Shown here one piece after another: positions 1 through 8,549 of a DNA stretch of 44,776 nt. Source of the DNA: Mediterranea sp. (in: CFB group bacteria) (lineage in GTDB: Bacteria > Bacteroidota > Bacteroidia > Bacteroidales > Bacteroidaceae); assembly GCA_031261785.1 (NCBI GenBank), contig JAISIZ010000129.1:1-44776 (forward strand), read 5' to 3'. The translations under genes were made by a program, and so were the position numbers. Under the pieces are notes generated by a model. The model worked only from the letters and a program-made list of their open reading frames with translations. It was not told where the DNA came from and ran no database searches. Each line of letters starts with the position of its first letter. Within the stretch, counting starts at the first letter, position 1.

Positions 1-165
1 AAAGCCCGAGCTTTTGTAATCAGATTTCGGGAATGGAGAAAAAAGCCCGGGCTTTTGTAATCAATCTTCGGGAATGGAGAAAAAAGCCCGAGCTTTTGTA
101 ATCAATCTTCGGGAATGGAAAAAAAAGCCCGGGCTTTTCGTCTCATGCGGATTTGCATAAAGCTT
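1..165. repeat. 41-base tandem repeat, locus 1
   Basis: Three full units and a partial fourth follow one another with an exact 41-base period; the core aaagcccg begins at 1, 42, 83 and 124. Each unit holds the palindrome-like core AAAGCCCGGGCTTT (or GAGC variant) followed by TTGTAATCA and TTCGGGAATGG. The same unit, again with a 41-base step, recurs at 23130-23210, and a diverged inverted version lies at 9864-10075. No credible gene overlaps it; reading frames here are by-products of the repeat. Confidence 0.9.
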
Positions 166-386
166 TCGCGTCTCCGAGATAGGACCCTGCATGACGCCTC
201 TTCGAGGGATGAGAAAAAATGGACGGCGCATTGACGAAGTCGGGTGACATAATCCCGGGATTATTTGTCCACACGAAACCGCTTGTGACATTTTCAGACC
301 GCAAACCCTCCATGCGGATAGCATGAGCGCTTCGCGAACCCGATAACCTCTCATGCGGGTGGCATGAGGGTGTGCCGAGGATAACC
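143..386. repeat. Hairpin modules CATGC-N-GCATG next to repeat locus 1
   Basis: Three related modules are visible at about 143-187, 311-349 and 353-386. Each starts with CATGCGG, then a short loop and GCATG or GCATA, and ends in a CCGAGATAGG/CCGATAACC-like tail. A related copy follows the 41-base repeat at 23189-23227 and an inverted one sits at 10069-10115, so module and tandem repeat travel together. The rest of the 1-529 gap shows no gene. Confidence 0.65.
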
Positions 387-441
387 AAAACCGTCACAAA
401 CCGAAATAACGGCTAATTAACACGATTTAAATGCGGAAAAA

Positions 442-473
442 TTTCCTTATTACCTTGGAAATGTCTTACTTTG
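442..473 (+). promoter_or_regulatory. Promoter of the mce-mmd operon
   Basis: TTTC at 442-445, a 20-base spacer and TTACTTTG at 466-473 resemble the Bacteroidetes primary sigma consensus (TTTG, 19-21 bases, TAnnTTTG) with one mismatch in each box. Initiation near 480 would leave a leader of about 50 bases before the epimerase start codon at 530. Confidence 0.5.
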
Positions 474-529
474 TGCGTTTTTAGAAAAAGGTGAAACAAT
501 TATTAAAGCTAAATATAAATAGTAAAGTT

Positions 530-934
530 ATGAAGATTTCTCACATTGAGCATTTGGGTATAGCCGTAAAGAGTATTGAGGCCGCCCTCCCTTATTATGA
601 AAATGTGTTAGGGTTGAAATGCTACAACATCGAGACGGTAGAAGACCAGAAGGTGCGTACAGCCTTTCTGAAAGTAGGCGAAACGAAGATCGAGCTGCTG
701 GAGCCGACCTGCCCCGAGAGTACCATTGCCAAATTCATCGAGAACAAGGGCGAAGGCGTACAGCACGTGGCATTCGCCGTGGAAGATGGAGTGGCCAACG
801 CATTGGCCGAAGTGGAAAGCCAAGGGCTGCGCGTCATCGACAAGGCACCCCGCAAGGGAGCCGAAGGACTGAGCATCGCCTTCCTTCACCCCAAGTCCAC
901 CATGGGTGTGCTGACCGAGCTTTGCGAGCACTAA
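530..934 (+). CDS. mce: Methylmalonyl-CoA epimerase
   Basis: The 134-residue protein is a vicinal-oxygen-chelate fold enzyme that interconverts (R)- and (S)-methylmalonyl-CoA, linking methylmalonyl-CoA mutase to the decarboxylase encoded next. It opens with ISHIEHLGIAVKS, whose His is the first metal ligand; the second half has GVQHVAFAV (second ligand His) and the end has VLTELCEH with the usual Glu ligand. The length is normal for the family. An upstream in-frame start at 491 would add 13 residues without family character, so the ATG at 530 is preferred. It is first in the operon, 38 bases before the carboxyltransferase gene, in the order usual for propionate-forming Bacteroidales. Confidence 0.95.
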   Translation: MKISHIEHLGIAVKSIEAALPYYENVLGLKCYNIETVEDQKVRTAFLKVGETKIELLEPTCPESTIAKFIENKGEGVQHVAFAVEDGVANALAEVESQGLRVIDKAPRKGAEGLSIAFLHPKSTMGVLTELCEH

Positions 935-972
935 ACCGGGAAAAGTGAACTTAACAATAAATACAAGTACTC

Positions 973-2526
973 ATGAGCAATCAACTTGAAAAGATCCAAG
1001 AGCTGATAGACCGCCGTGCGGCCGCACGCTTGGGCGGTGGCGAGAAAGCTATCGAAAAACAACATGCGAAAGGTAAATATACGGCTCGCGAACGACTGGC
1101 CATGCTGCTCGACGAAGGCAGCTTCGAAGAGATGGACATGTTCGTGGAGCACCGTTGCACCAATTTTGGCATGGACAAGAAACACTATCCCGGCGACGGC
1201 GTGGTGACCGGATGTGGCACCATCGACGGACGCCTGGTGTACGTCTTTGCGCAGGACTTCACGGTATCGGCAGGCTCGCTGTCGGAAACCATGTCGCAAA
1301 AGATATGCAAAATTATGGACCAGGCCATGAAGATGGGCGCGCCCGTCATCGGCATCAACGACTCAGGCGGCGCGCGCATCCAGGAGGGTATCAACGCCCT
1401 GGCCGGATACGCCGAGATATTCCAGCGCAACATCTCCGCGTCGGGGGTCATCCCGCAGATCTCGGGCATCTTCGGTCCCTGCGCCGGCGGCGCCGTCTAC
1501 TCGCCCGCGCTGACCGACTTCACGCTGATGATGGAAGGCACCTCCTACATGTTCCTCACCGGCCCGAAGGTGGTGAAGACCGTAACGGGCGAGGACGTGT
1601 CGCAAGAAGACCTCGGAGGCGCCAGCGTGCACTCCACCAAGAGCGGCGTGACGCACTTCACCGCGCAGACCGAGGAAGAGGGCTTGGCACTTGTCCGCAG
1701 GCTGCTGGGCTACATCCCGCAGAACAACCTGGAAGAGGCGCCGCTCATCGAGTGCACCGATCCCATCGACCGACTGGAGGATTCGCTGAACGACATTATC
1801 CCCGACAGTCCCAACAAACCGTACGACATGTACGAAGTCATCGCCGCCATCGTGGACAACGGCGAGTTCCTCGAGGTACAGCCGCACTACGCCAAGAACA
1901 TCATCATCGGTTTCGCCCGCTTCAACGGACAGTCGGTAGGCGTGGTGGCCAACCAGCCCAAGTTCCTGGCCGGCGTGCTCGACAGCAACGCCTCTCGCAA
2001 GGGGGCGCGCTTCGTGCGCTTCTGCGACGCATTCAACATCCCCATCGTATCGCTGGTCGACGTGCCGGGCTTCCTCCCCGGAACGGGACAGGAGTACAAC
2101 GGCGTCATCCTGCACGGAGCGAAGCTGCTCTACGCCTACGGCGAAGCCACCGTGCCCAAGGTCACCATCACGCTGCGTAAGTCGTACGGCGGATCGCACA
2201 TCGTGATGAGCTGCAAGCAGCTGCGCGGCGACATGAACTACGCTTGGCCCACCGCCGAGATCGCCGTGATGGGCGGAGCGGGCGCCGTGGAGGTGCTCTA
2301 CGCCCGCGAGGCGAAAGACCAGGCCGACCCCGCAGCCTACCTGGCCGAGAAGGAAGCCGAGTACACCAAACTCTTCGCCAACCCCTACAACGCCGCCAAG
2401 TACGGATACATCGACGACGTGATAGAGCCGCGCAACACCCGCTTCCGCATCATCCGCGCCCTGCAACAGCTGCAAACCAAGAAGCTGGTCAACCCTGCCA
2501 AGAAGCACGGGAATATTCCATTGTAA
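973..2526 (+). CDS. mmdA: Methylmalonyl-CoA decarboxylase, carboxyltransferase (alpha) subunit
   Basis: The 517-residue protein belongs to the acyl-CoA carboxylase beta/carboxyltransferase family. It moves the carboxyl group of (R)-methylmalonyl-CoA onto the biotin of the carrier subunit, releasing propionyl-CoA. Both crotonase-like halves are complete: the N-half has [11 protein letters not shown] and [16 protein letters not shown], the C-half has [15 protein letters not shown] and [11 protein letters not shown]. Alone it cannot be told from propionyl-CoA carboxylase beta, but it shares an operon with an OadG-like protein, a biotin carrier and an OadB-type membrane subunit, with no biotin carboxylase in sight. 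That makes it the cytoplasmic part of a sodium-pumping decarboxylase. Confidence 0.93.
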   Translation: MSNQLEKIQELIDRRAAARLGGGEKAIEKQHAKGKYTARERLAMLLDEGSFEEMDMFVEHRCTNFGMDKKHYPGDGVVTGCGTIDGRLVYVFAQDFTVSAGSLSETMSQKICKIMDQAMKMGAPVIGINDSGGARIQEGINALAGYAEIFQRNISASGVIPQISGIFGPCAGGAVYSPALTDFTLMMEGTSYMFLTGPKVVKTVTGEDVSQEDLGGASVHSTKSGVTHFTAQTEEEGLALVRRLLGYIPQNNLEEAPLIECTDPIDRLEDSLNDIIPDSPNKPYDMYEVIAAIVDNGEFLEVQPHYAKNIIIGFARFNGQSVGVVANQPKFLAGVLDSNASRKGARFVRFCDAFNIPIVSLVDVPGFLPGTGQEYNGVILHGAKLLYAYGEATVPKVTITLRKSYGGSHIVMSCKQLRGDMNYAWPTAEIAVMGGAGAVEVLYAREAKDQADPAAYLAEKEAEYTKLFANPYNAAKYGYIDDVIEPRNTRFRIIRALQQLQTKKLVNPAKKHGNIPL

Positions 2527-2547
2527 ACCATATATAAATAAGGTATA

Positions 2548-3477
2548 ATGAATATCGTTAAGACTAAGATAGGAATATTCCTCTCCCTGCTGCTGGCCGT
2601 GGCGCTCAGCTCTTGCCGAGAGCAAGGGTCGAACACCAAGCTGCTGCTCAACGAAGTCATGGTAGACAACCAGACGAGCTACCAGGACGACTACGGCATG
2701 CACAGCGCGTGGATTGAGATATTCAACAAATCGTACGGTAGCGCCAACCTGTCCGCTTGCCGCCTCAGGGTGAGCAGCCAGCCGGGCGATACCATCGAGT
2801 ACTTCATCCCCAAAGGAGACGTGCTCACCGTAATACCTCCCCGTCAGCACACCCTCTTCTGGGCCGACGGCATGCCCAACCGCGGCACGTTCCATACGGA
2901 TTTTAAACTCAACCTGCAAGGAAGCAACTGGATCGGCTTGTACGACTCGGGAAGGAAACTGCTCGACCAGGTCACCGTGCCAGCCGGAGCGCTGGGCAGC
3001 GACCAGTCGTGGGCCAGGGTGAGCGACGGAGCCAACGAGTGGGAAGTGAAAGGCGGAAGCGACGACAAGTACGTAACGCCGAGCACCAACAACAAGACGC
3101 TCAATAACAACGCCAAGATGGAGAACTTCGAGGAGCACGACTCGGCGGGCATCGGCATGGCCATATCGGCCATGAGCGTGGTGTTCGCGGGACTAATCCT
3201 GCTTTTTATAGCGTTCAAGGTGGTGGGCAAGACAGCCACGAGCCTGAGCAAGCGCAACGCCATGAAGGCCAAGGGCGTCGACAAGCAGGAAGCCAAGGAG
3301 CTGACACAAGCCCCGGGCGACGTGTACGCCGCCATCGCCATGGCCTTGCACGAGGCGCAGAACGAGGTGCACGACGTGGAGGATACCGTCCTCACCATCC
3401 GTCGCGTACAGCGTACCTACTCGCCCTGGAGTTCGAAGATCTACACGCTCAACCACGCTCCGGAGCATCACAAGTAA
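2548..3477 (+). CDS. OadG-like gamma/delta subunit fused to a lamin-tail-like domain
   Basis: The 309-residue protein begins with a lipoprotein-type signal (hydrophobic stretch ending LSSC at about residue 25). Residues about 30-130 (LLLNEVMVDN, WIEIFNKSYGSANLS, LNLQGSNWIGLYDSG) look like a lamin-tail/LTD immunoglobulin-type domain facing the periplasm. A single membrane segment follows at about 208-230 (MAISAMSVVFAGLILLFIAF), then a cytoplasmic tail rich in Lys and Glu, as in the small OadG/MmdD subunit that holds decarboxylase complexes together. Classical OadG is under 120 residues, so the extracytoplasmic domain is an addition. It lies 21 bases after mmdA and 27 before the biotin carrier. 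The OadG assignment rests on topology and position more than on strong motifs. Confidence 0.75.
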   Translation: MNIVKTKIGIFLSLLLAVALSSCREQGSNTKLLLNEVMVDNQTSYQDDYGMHSAWIEIFNKSYGSANLSACRLRVSSQPGDTIEYFIPKGDVLTVIPPRQHTLFWADGMPNRGTFHTDFKLNLQGSNWIGLYDSGRKLLDQVTVPAGALGSDQSWARVSDGANEWEVKGGSDDKYVTPSTNNKTLNNNAKMENFEEHDSAGIGMAISAMSVVFAGLILLFIAFKVVGKTATSLSKRNAMKAKGVDKQEAKELTQAPGDVYAAIAMALHEAQNEVHDVEDTVLTIRRVQRTYSPWSSKIYTLNHAPEHHK

Positions 3478-3504
3478 GTCAATCCATTATTAATACGTAC
3501 AACG

Positions 3505-3939
3505 ATGAAAGAAAAGAAATATAAGTATAAGATCAACGGTAACCTGTACAGAGTGACCATTGGAGACATCGACGACAACATCGCGTCGGTAGAAGTGAAC
3601 GGCACGCGCTACAAGGTGGAGATGGAAGAGAAGCCGAAGGCCTCCGCCAAACCCATCGTGCGTCCCCTCCCCAACTCGCCGGCGGCACCTACCACAACGG
3701 TGACGAAGCCGGCGGTGAAGACCAGCAAGTCGGGCGTGAAGTCGCCCCTGCCGGGCGTGGTGCTCGACATCAAGGTGAAGGTGGGCGACGCCGTGAAACG
3801 CGGGCAGACCGTCATCATCCTCGAGGCCATGAAGATGGAGAACAACATCAACGCCGACAAGGACGGCGTCATCAGCGCCATCAACGTGGACAAGGGCGAT
3901 TCCGTCCTTGAAGGTACCGACCTCGTAATCATCGAATAA
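3505..3939 (+). CDS. mmdC: Biotin carboxyl carrier subunit of methylmalonyl-CoA decarboxylase
   Basis: The 144-residue protein has an N-terminal region (KYKINGNLYRVTIGD), a flexible Pro/Ala/Thr-rich linker at about 50-75, and a C-terminal biotinyl domain. The biotinylation motif EAMKMENN places the acceptor Lys at residue 110, about 35 residues from the C terminus as is usual. It carries the carboxyl group from the carboxyltransferase to the membrane subunit. It is eight bases from the next gene, so coupled expression is likely. Confidence 0.93.
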   Translation: MKEKKYKYKINGNLYRVTIGDIDDNIASVEVNGTRYKVEMEEKPKASAKPIVRPLPNSPAAPTTTVTKPAVKTSKSGVKSPLPGVVLDIKVKVGDAVKRGQTVIILEAMKMENNINADKDGVISAINVDKGDSVLEGTDLVIIE

Positions 3940-3947
3940 CAGGAACT

Positions 3948-5105
3948 ATGAACTTTATCAATTTCTTAATAGATAACTTAGCCGACTTCTGGAACTATAC
4001 GGGATTCGCCAACGCCACGGGCGGGCATCTCGTCATGATCCTCGTGGGCTTGTTCTTCATCTACTTGGCCGTGGCCAAGGAGTTTGAGCCGATGCTGCTG
4101 ATCCCTATCGGGTTCGGTATGCTCATCGGTAACATCCCCTTCAACATGGACGCCGGACTGAAGGTGGGCATTTACGAGGAAGGCTCGGTGCTCAACATCC
4201 TGTACCAAGGAGTGACCTCGGGCTGGTACCCGCCGCTCATCTTCCTTGGCATCGGCGCCATGACGGACTTCTCGGCGCTGATCTCCAATCCTAAGCTGTT
4301 GCTCATCGGAGCGGCGGCGCAGTTTGGTATCTTCGGCGCCTACATGATCGCCCTCTTGATCGGATTCGACCCGCAACAGGCTGGCGCCATCGGCATCATC
4401 GGTGGTGCCGACGGACCTACGGCCATCTTCCTCTCGTCGAAGCTGGCGCCTAACCTGATGGGAGCCATTGCCGTGTCGGCCTATTCGTACATGGCGCTCG
4501 TGCCGGTGATACAGCCGCCCATCATGCGCGCCTTCACCACGAAGAGCGAGCGCCTCATCCGCATGAAGCCGCCGCGCGCCGTGTCGCACACCGAGAAGGT
4601 GATATTCCCCATCATCGGCCTGCTGCTCACCACGTTCCTGGTACCGTCGGGCCTACCCCTGCTGGGTATGTTGTTCTTTGGCAACATCCTCAAGGAGAGC
4701 GGCGTGACGCGTCGTCTGGCCAACACGGCCAGCGGTCCGCTCATCGACGTCATCACCATCTTGCTGGGCGTCACGGTGGGTGCCTCCACGCAGGCGTCGG
4801 AATTCCTCACGTGGGATTCGCTAAAAATCTTCGGCCTGGGAGCCTTCTCGTTTGTCATCGCCACCGCCTCGGGCGTGCTCTTCGTGAAGCTGTTCAACCT
4901 CTTCCTGAAGAAAGGCAACAAGATCAACCCGCTCATCGGCAACGCCGGCGTGTCCGCCGTTCCCGATTCGGCCCGCATCTCGCAAGTGGTAGGTCTGGAA
5001 TACGACCCCACCAACTACCTGCTGATGCACGCCATGGGTCCCAACGTCGCTGGTGTCATCGGCTCGGCCGTGGCCGCCGGTATCCTGCTGGGATTCCTGG
5101 TGTAA
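3948..5105 (+). CDS. mmdB: Sodium-pumping decarboxylase membrane (beta) subunit
   Basis: The 385-residue polytopic membrane protein of the OadB/MmdB/GcdB family decarboxylates carboxybiotin and drives sodium out of the cell. Family signatures include GGADGPTAIFLSSKLAP, NAGVSAVPDSARISQ and MGPNVAGVIGSA at the C terminus. About nine to eleven hydrophobic segments are visible, and the length matches bacterial beta subunits. It is last in the operon; a hairpin terminator begins 12 bases after the stop codon. The substrate is inferred from the neighbouring epimerase and carboxyltransferase. Confidence 0.93.
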   Translation: MNFINFLIDNLADFWNYTGFANATGGHLVMILVGLFFIYLAVAKEFEPMLLIPIGFGMLIGNIPFNMDAGLKVGIYEEGSVLNILYQGVTSGWYPPLIFLGIGAMTDFSALISNPKLLLIGAAAQFGIFGAYMIALLIGFDPQQAGAIGIIGGADGPTAIFLSSKLAPNLMGAIAVSAYSYMALVPVIQPPIMRAFTTKSERLIRMKPPRAVSHTEKVIFPIIGLLLTTFLVPSGLPLLGMLFFGNILKESGVTRRLANTASGPLIDVITILLGVTVGASTQASEFLTWDSLKIFGLGAFSFVIATASGVLFVKLFNLFLKKGNKINPLIGNAGVSAVPDSARISQVVGLEYDPTNYLLMHAMGPNVAGVIGSAVAAGILLGFLV

Positions 5106-5116
5106 CACCATAGCTT

Positions 5117-5198
5117 AGGCACGGATCGCACGCCGTTCGCCCGCGGCCTCGCCGCGGCGAGCCTGCGGGAATCCATGCGATCCGTGCCTATTTTTTTC
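5117..5198 (+). terminator. Terminator of the mce-mmd operon
   Basis: AGGCACGGATCGCA (5117-5130) is perfectly complementary to TGCGATCCGTGCCT (5176-5189). The intervening 45 bases are GC-rich and self-complementary, and a run of seven T follows at 5191-5197. This is a strong intrinsic terminator directly after mmdB. Confidence 0.85.
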
Positions 5199-5225
5199 TC
5201 ATACCAACACACCCCCATGATAAAT

Positions 5226-6578
5226 ATGAAACGCATACCTATTGTACTATTCATCCTTCTGGCCACAACCAGCTTGTCGGCTCAACAGAACGACTCCATA
5301 GGCAACGCCATGGACAACTACGACTACGAGACGGCCCTCGCCCTCATCGCGCGGCAGCAACCCACTACCGTTCCCCTCCTGTTCCAGAAAGCCAAGGCGC
5401 TACGCGGACTGAACCTCAACAGCGAAGCGCTGGAGGTCTACGAAGAACTTCTCGGCAACGACAGCACCAATGTCCGCGCCTGGATCGAGGCGGCCGACTG
5501 CCAACGTACGCTGGCCAAGTACAAACAAGCCCTCCAGTACTACCAGAAAGCGCTCGAACTGGCTCCCCACAACAAATACGCCCGCATACAAAACATCAGG
5601 TCGCTACTTGCCATCCAAGACTATCAGAAAGCCCTGGTCGAGAGCACTCTCCTCACCCAGTCCGACAGCTCCCTCATCGCCCTGCGCCTGCAGGCACAAA
5701 GCCTCGAAGGCCTGAACGCCATACAAAACGCCATAGACTGCTATCACAACATCCAGGCGAAATATCCGTCCGACTACCTCGCCCCCGCCAAGCTGGGAGC
5801 CTTGAACATCTCCATCAGACAATACGACGAAGCGATAAAAGCGACCGAGAAGTACCGCCAGATAGATTCGACCAACTACACCGTCAACCAGCAGAACGCG
5901 CAGGCCTACTGCATGAAGCAGGATTACCCCACCGCCATCAAACGCTACGAATACCTCGTGAACCAAGGCGACAGCACCTTCGCCACGAACTATTACCTCG
6001 GCGTCAGCTATTACGCCACAGAACGATTCTACAAGGCACAGGAATACTTGAGCGAGGCCCTGCGCTACGCCCCCGAGAACGTGGACCTGCTCTATTACCT
6101 TGGACGGGCCTGCAGCAAGACTTCGTGGAAAAAGGAAGGCGTGGAATACCTGCGGAAAGCCGTCGACCTCAGCACCCCCGCGGACAGCGTCATGACCCGA
6201 TTGCTCACCGGCCTGGTCGACTGCTACAAACTGGCTCACATGTACAAGGAGCAAATAGCGACCGTTCGCGAGCGCTATGAGAAGTACGACAAGCAGAACC
6301 ACCGCTCACTCTACACCATGGCACATATTTATTACTACGGTCTGGGCGACAAGACGAACGCCGAGCGATACTTCGAGGCTTTCCTCAAGACACGACCCAA
6401 GACGGCAACCAACGTCGACGAGGCGCCGAGCGTAGACGAAAACGGGGACCCCACCCTGAGCGACACCAATTACTACAATGCGGCCGAGGCTTGGCTCAAG
6501 AACCTCCGGGACAAGAAGAAAGTGGATGAGTTTTTCCAGAGCGGCAAGAAAACGGACGCGAAGACCGATAAGCCATAG
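5226..6578 (+). CDS. Exported tetratricopeptide-repeat protein
   Basis: A signal peptide (MKRIPIVLFILLATTSLSAQQ) precedes about 430 residues of TPR-like helical repeats, for example ALQYYQKALELAPHNKYARI and LSEALRYAPENVDLLYYLGRAC. The protein is probably periplasmic or membrane-attached and acts as a protein-protein scaffold; no enzymatic domain was seen. Length is 450 residues from this start. An ATG at 5217 in the same frame would add three residues; longer starts run into the preceding terminator and are unlikely. It is separated from the mmd operon by that terminator, so it has its own transcription or depends on read-through. The exact partner is unknown. Confidence 0.85.
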   Translation: MKRIPIVLFILLATTSLSAQQNDSIGNAMDNYDYETALALIARQQPTTVPLLFQKAKALRGLNLNSEALEVYEELLGNDSTNVRAWIEAADCQRTLAKYKQALQYYQKALELAPHNKYARIQNIRSLLAIQDYQKALVESTLLTQSDSSLIALRLQAQSLEGLNAIQNAIDCYHNIQAKYPSDYLAPAKLGALNISIRQYDEAIKATEKYRQIDSTNYTVNQQNAQAYCMKQDYPTAIKRYEYLVNQGDSTFATNYYLGVSYYATERFYKAQEYLSEALRYAPENVDLLYYLGRACSKTSWKKEGVEYLRKAVDLSTPADSVMTRLLTGLVDCYKLAHMYKEQIATVRERYEKYDKQNHRSLYTMAHIYYYGLGDKTNAERYFEAFLKTRPKTATNVDEAPSVDENGDPTLSDTNYYNAAEAWLKNLRDKKKVDEFFQSGKKTDAKTDKP

Positions 6579-6686
6579 CCCTGCCCGCGACATCGAATCT
6601 CCTTTTTATAACATTTTAAGACGCGTTTATCCGCCATTTAGCGTACATTCGCGACACGGAAGAAAGAAACAGCAATTAGGAAAGCA

Positions 6687-7517
6687 ATGGAACAACCCGC
6701 CAACTACATCCGGCGCATCGAGATCGACAACCTGTGGGACCGGTACCACATCGCCTGGGACCTGCGCCCCGACGTCAACATTCTCTCGGGCATCAACGGC
6801 GTAGGGAAAACCACCATCCTGAACCGATCGGTGGGCTTCCTCGAACAGCAATCGGGCGAAGCGAGGAACGACAGGGCCGGCGTGCGCGTCTACTTTGACC
6901 GCCCCGACGCCACATACATCCCCTACGACGTGATACGCAGCTACGACCGTCCACTCATCATGGGCGAGTTCACCGCCAGCATGGCCGACAAGAACGTGAA
7001 GTCCGAACTCGACTGGCAGCTCTACCTACTCGGACGCCGATACCTCGACTACCAAGTCAACATCGGCAACCGCATGATCGAGATGCTCTCCTCGCCTTCG
7101 GCCGACGAACGCGAACGGGCACAGTCGCTCGCCGAACCCAAGCGTCTGTTCCAGGACCGGATAGACGAGCTGTTCGGCTACACCCACAAGACCATCGACC
7201 GCCGTCGCAACGATATCGCATTCGTGCAGGATGGCGAGACGTTGTTCCCCTACCAGCTCTCCTCGGGCGAGAAGCAGATGCTCCTCATCCTGCTCACTGT
7301 CCTCGTGCAGGACGGACAGCACCGCGTCCTCTTCATGGACGAACCCGAGGCGTCGCTCCATATCGAGTGGCAGCAGAAACTCATCGGGCTGATACGCGAG
7401 ATCAATCCGCAGGCGCAAGTCATCCTCTCCACCCATTCCCCCGCCGTCATCATGGAAGGATGGCTCGACGCCGTGACCGAAGTCACCGACATCACCACTC
7501 CCGTCACTAATCACTAA
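6687..7517 (+). CDS. AAA/ABC-type ATPase paired with a DUF4435 protein
   Basis: The 276-residue ATPase has a Walker A motif GINGVGKTT near residue 36, an ABC-like signature LSSGEKQMLL near 193, a Walker B stretch VLFMDEPEASLH near 215 and a switch histidine in ILSTHSPAVI near 245. This is the compact AAA_15/AAA_21 type found in OLD-family and PARIS-type ATPases. The last residues (TPVTNH) are encoded by a TCACTAA heptamer repeat. The gene ends 13 bases before a DUF4435 gene, and the pair matches the AriA/AriB layout of PARIS anti-phage systems, though AriA is usually longer. A housekeeping role is also possible. The ATPase call is firm, the defence role is inference. Confidence 0.85.
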   Translation: MEQPANYIRRIEIDNLWDRYHIAWDLRPDVNILSGINGVGKTTILNRSVGFLEQQSGEARNDRAGVRVYFDRPDATYIPYDVIRSYDRPLIMGEFTASMADKNVKSELDWQLYLLGRRYLDYQVNIGNRMIEMLSSPSADERERAQSLAEPKRLFQDRIDELFGYTHKTIDRRRNDIAFVQDGETLFPYQLSSGEKQMLLILLTVLVQDGQHRVLFMDEPEASLHIEWQQKLIGLIREINPQAQVILSTHSPAVIMEGWLDAVTEVTDITTPVTNH

Positions 7518-7530
7518 TCACTGAAGAAAC

Positions 7531-8532
7531 GTGTCTCATTCGCTCAAGGGCAATCTCACCTCCAGTTACTTCGACGCCGCACGAAAGCTATATCCGCGCA
7601 AAACGCGCCGTCGCGTCATCGCATACGTGGAAAGTTACGATGACGTCGCCTTCTGGCGGGCGTTGCTCGAGGAATTCGAGGACGACGAACGTTACTTCCA
7701 GGTGATGTTGCCCTCGTCGAAGAGCCTCTCCAAGGGAAAGAAGATGGTGCTGATGAACACCCTCAACACCGCCGAGCTGGGACGCAGCCTCATCGCCTGC
7801 GTGGACAGCGACTACGACTTCCTGCTGCAAGGAGGCACGGCCGTCTCGCGCAAGCTCAACCGCAACCCCTACATCTTCCAGACCTACACCTACGCCATCG
7901 AGAATTACCAATGCTTCGCCGAAAGCCTCCACGAAGTATGCGTGCAAGCCACGCTCAACGACCGGCCCATCTTCGACTTCGAGCGCTTTCTGGCCACCTA
8001 CTCGCACATCGCCTACCCCCTCTTCCTGTGGAACATCTGCTTCTACCGAAAGCGCGACACCGACACCTTCCCCATGCACGAATGCAACGCCTGCACCGCC
8101 CTGCACACGGTGGACATACGCCATCCGCAACGATGCCTCGACGCCATGCGGCAACGGGTGGAACACAAGCTGGCCGGCCTGCGGAGACAGTTCCCCCGGA
8201 TGGAAGACGAGATCGGCCCGCTGGCCGAAGAGCTGAAGACATTGGGACTGACCCCCGACAACACTTACCTCTACATGCAGGGACACCACGTGATGGACAA
8301 TGTGGTGATGAAGGTCGTCACGCCCGTATGCACCGTGCTGAGACGCGAGCGAGAGACCGAAATCAAACGCCTGGCCGAGCACAACGAGCAATTCCGAAAC
8401 GAGCTGACCAGCTACCAAAACAGCCAGGTGAACGTGGAGATCATGCTGAGAAAGAACATCGCCTACAAACGACTCGAGCAATACCAATGGATGCGGAGAG
8501 ACGTGGAGAGACTGAAGGAAACTAAAAATTGA
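7531..8532 (+). CDS. DUF4435 (TOPRIM-like) protein, possible AriB-type effector
   Basis: The 333-residue protein starts with GTG 13 bases after the ATPase gene; no better ATG lies nearby. The N-terminal half matches the DUF4435 layout: a conserved Glu in IAYVESYDDVAFW near residue 32 and the acidic pair of LIACVDSDYDFLL near residue 92, the Glu/DxD pattern of TOPRIM nucleases. IENYQCF near residue 120 is a further family motif. The C-terminal third is helical and charged, with coiled-coil character. In PARIS systems a DUF4435 protein is the toxic nuclease released by its ATPase partner. That precedent and the acidic residues suggest nuclease activity here, but function is not proven. Confidence 0.8.
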   Translation: MSHSLKGNLTSSYFDAARKLYPRKTRRRVIAYVESYDDVAFWRALLEEFEDDERYFQVMLPSSKSLSKGKKMVLMNTLNTAELGRSLIACVDSDYDFLLQGGTAVSRKLNRNPYIFQTYTYAIENYQCFAESLHEVCVQATLNDRPIFDFERFLATYSHIAYPLFLWNICFYRKRDTDTFPMHECNACTALHTVDIRHPQRCLDAMRQRVEHKLAGLRRQFPRMEDEIGPLAEELKTLGLTPDNTYLYMQGHHVMDNVVMKVVTPVCTVLRRERETEIKRLAEHNEQFRNELTSYQNSQVNVEIMLRKNIAYKRLEQYQWMRRDVERLKETKN

Positions 8533-8549
8533 GATTTAAACATTAAGAA

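Noticed and set aside
491..529. Earlier start codon for the epimerase
   Set aside because: The extra 13 residues lack family character, and the ATG at 530 gives the normal N-terminus.
1363..3138. 591-codon minus-strand frame across mmdA and the OadG-like gene
   Set aside because: It is antisense to two well-supported genes, uses the GC-rich wobble pattern of the opposite strand and shows no domain.
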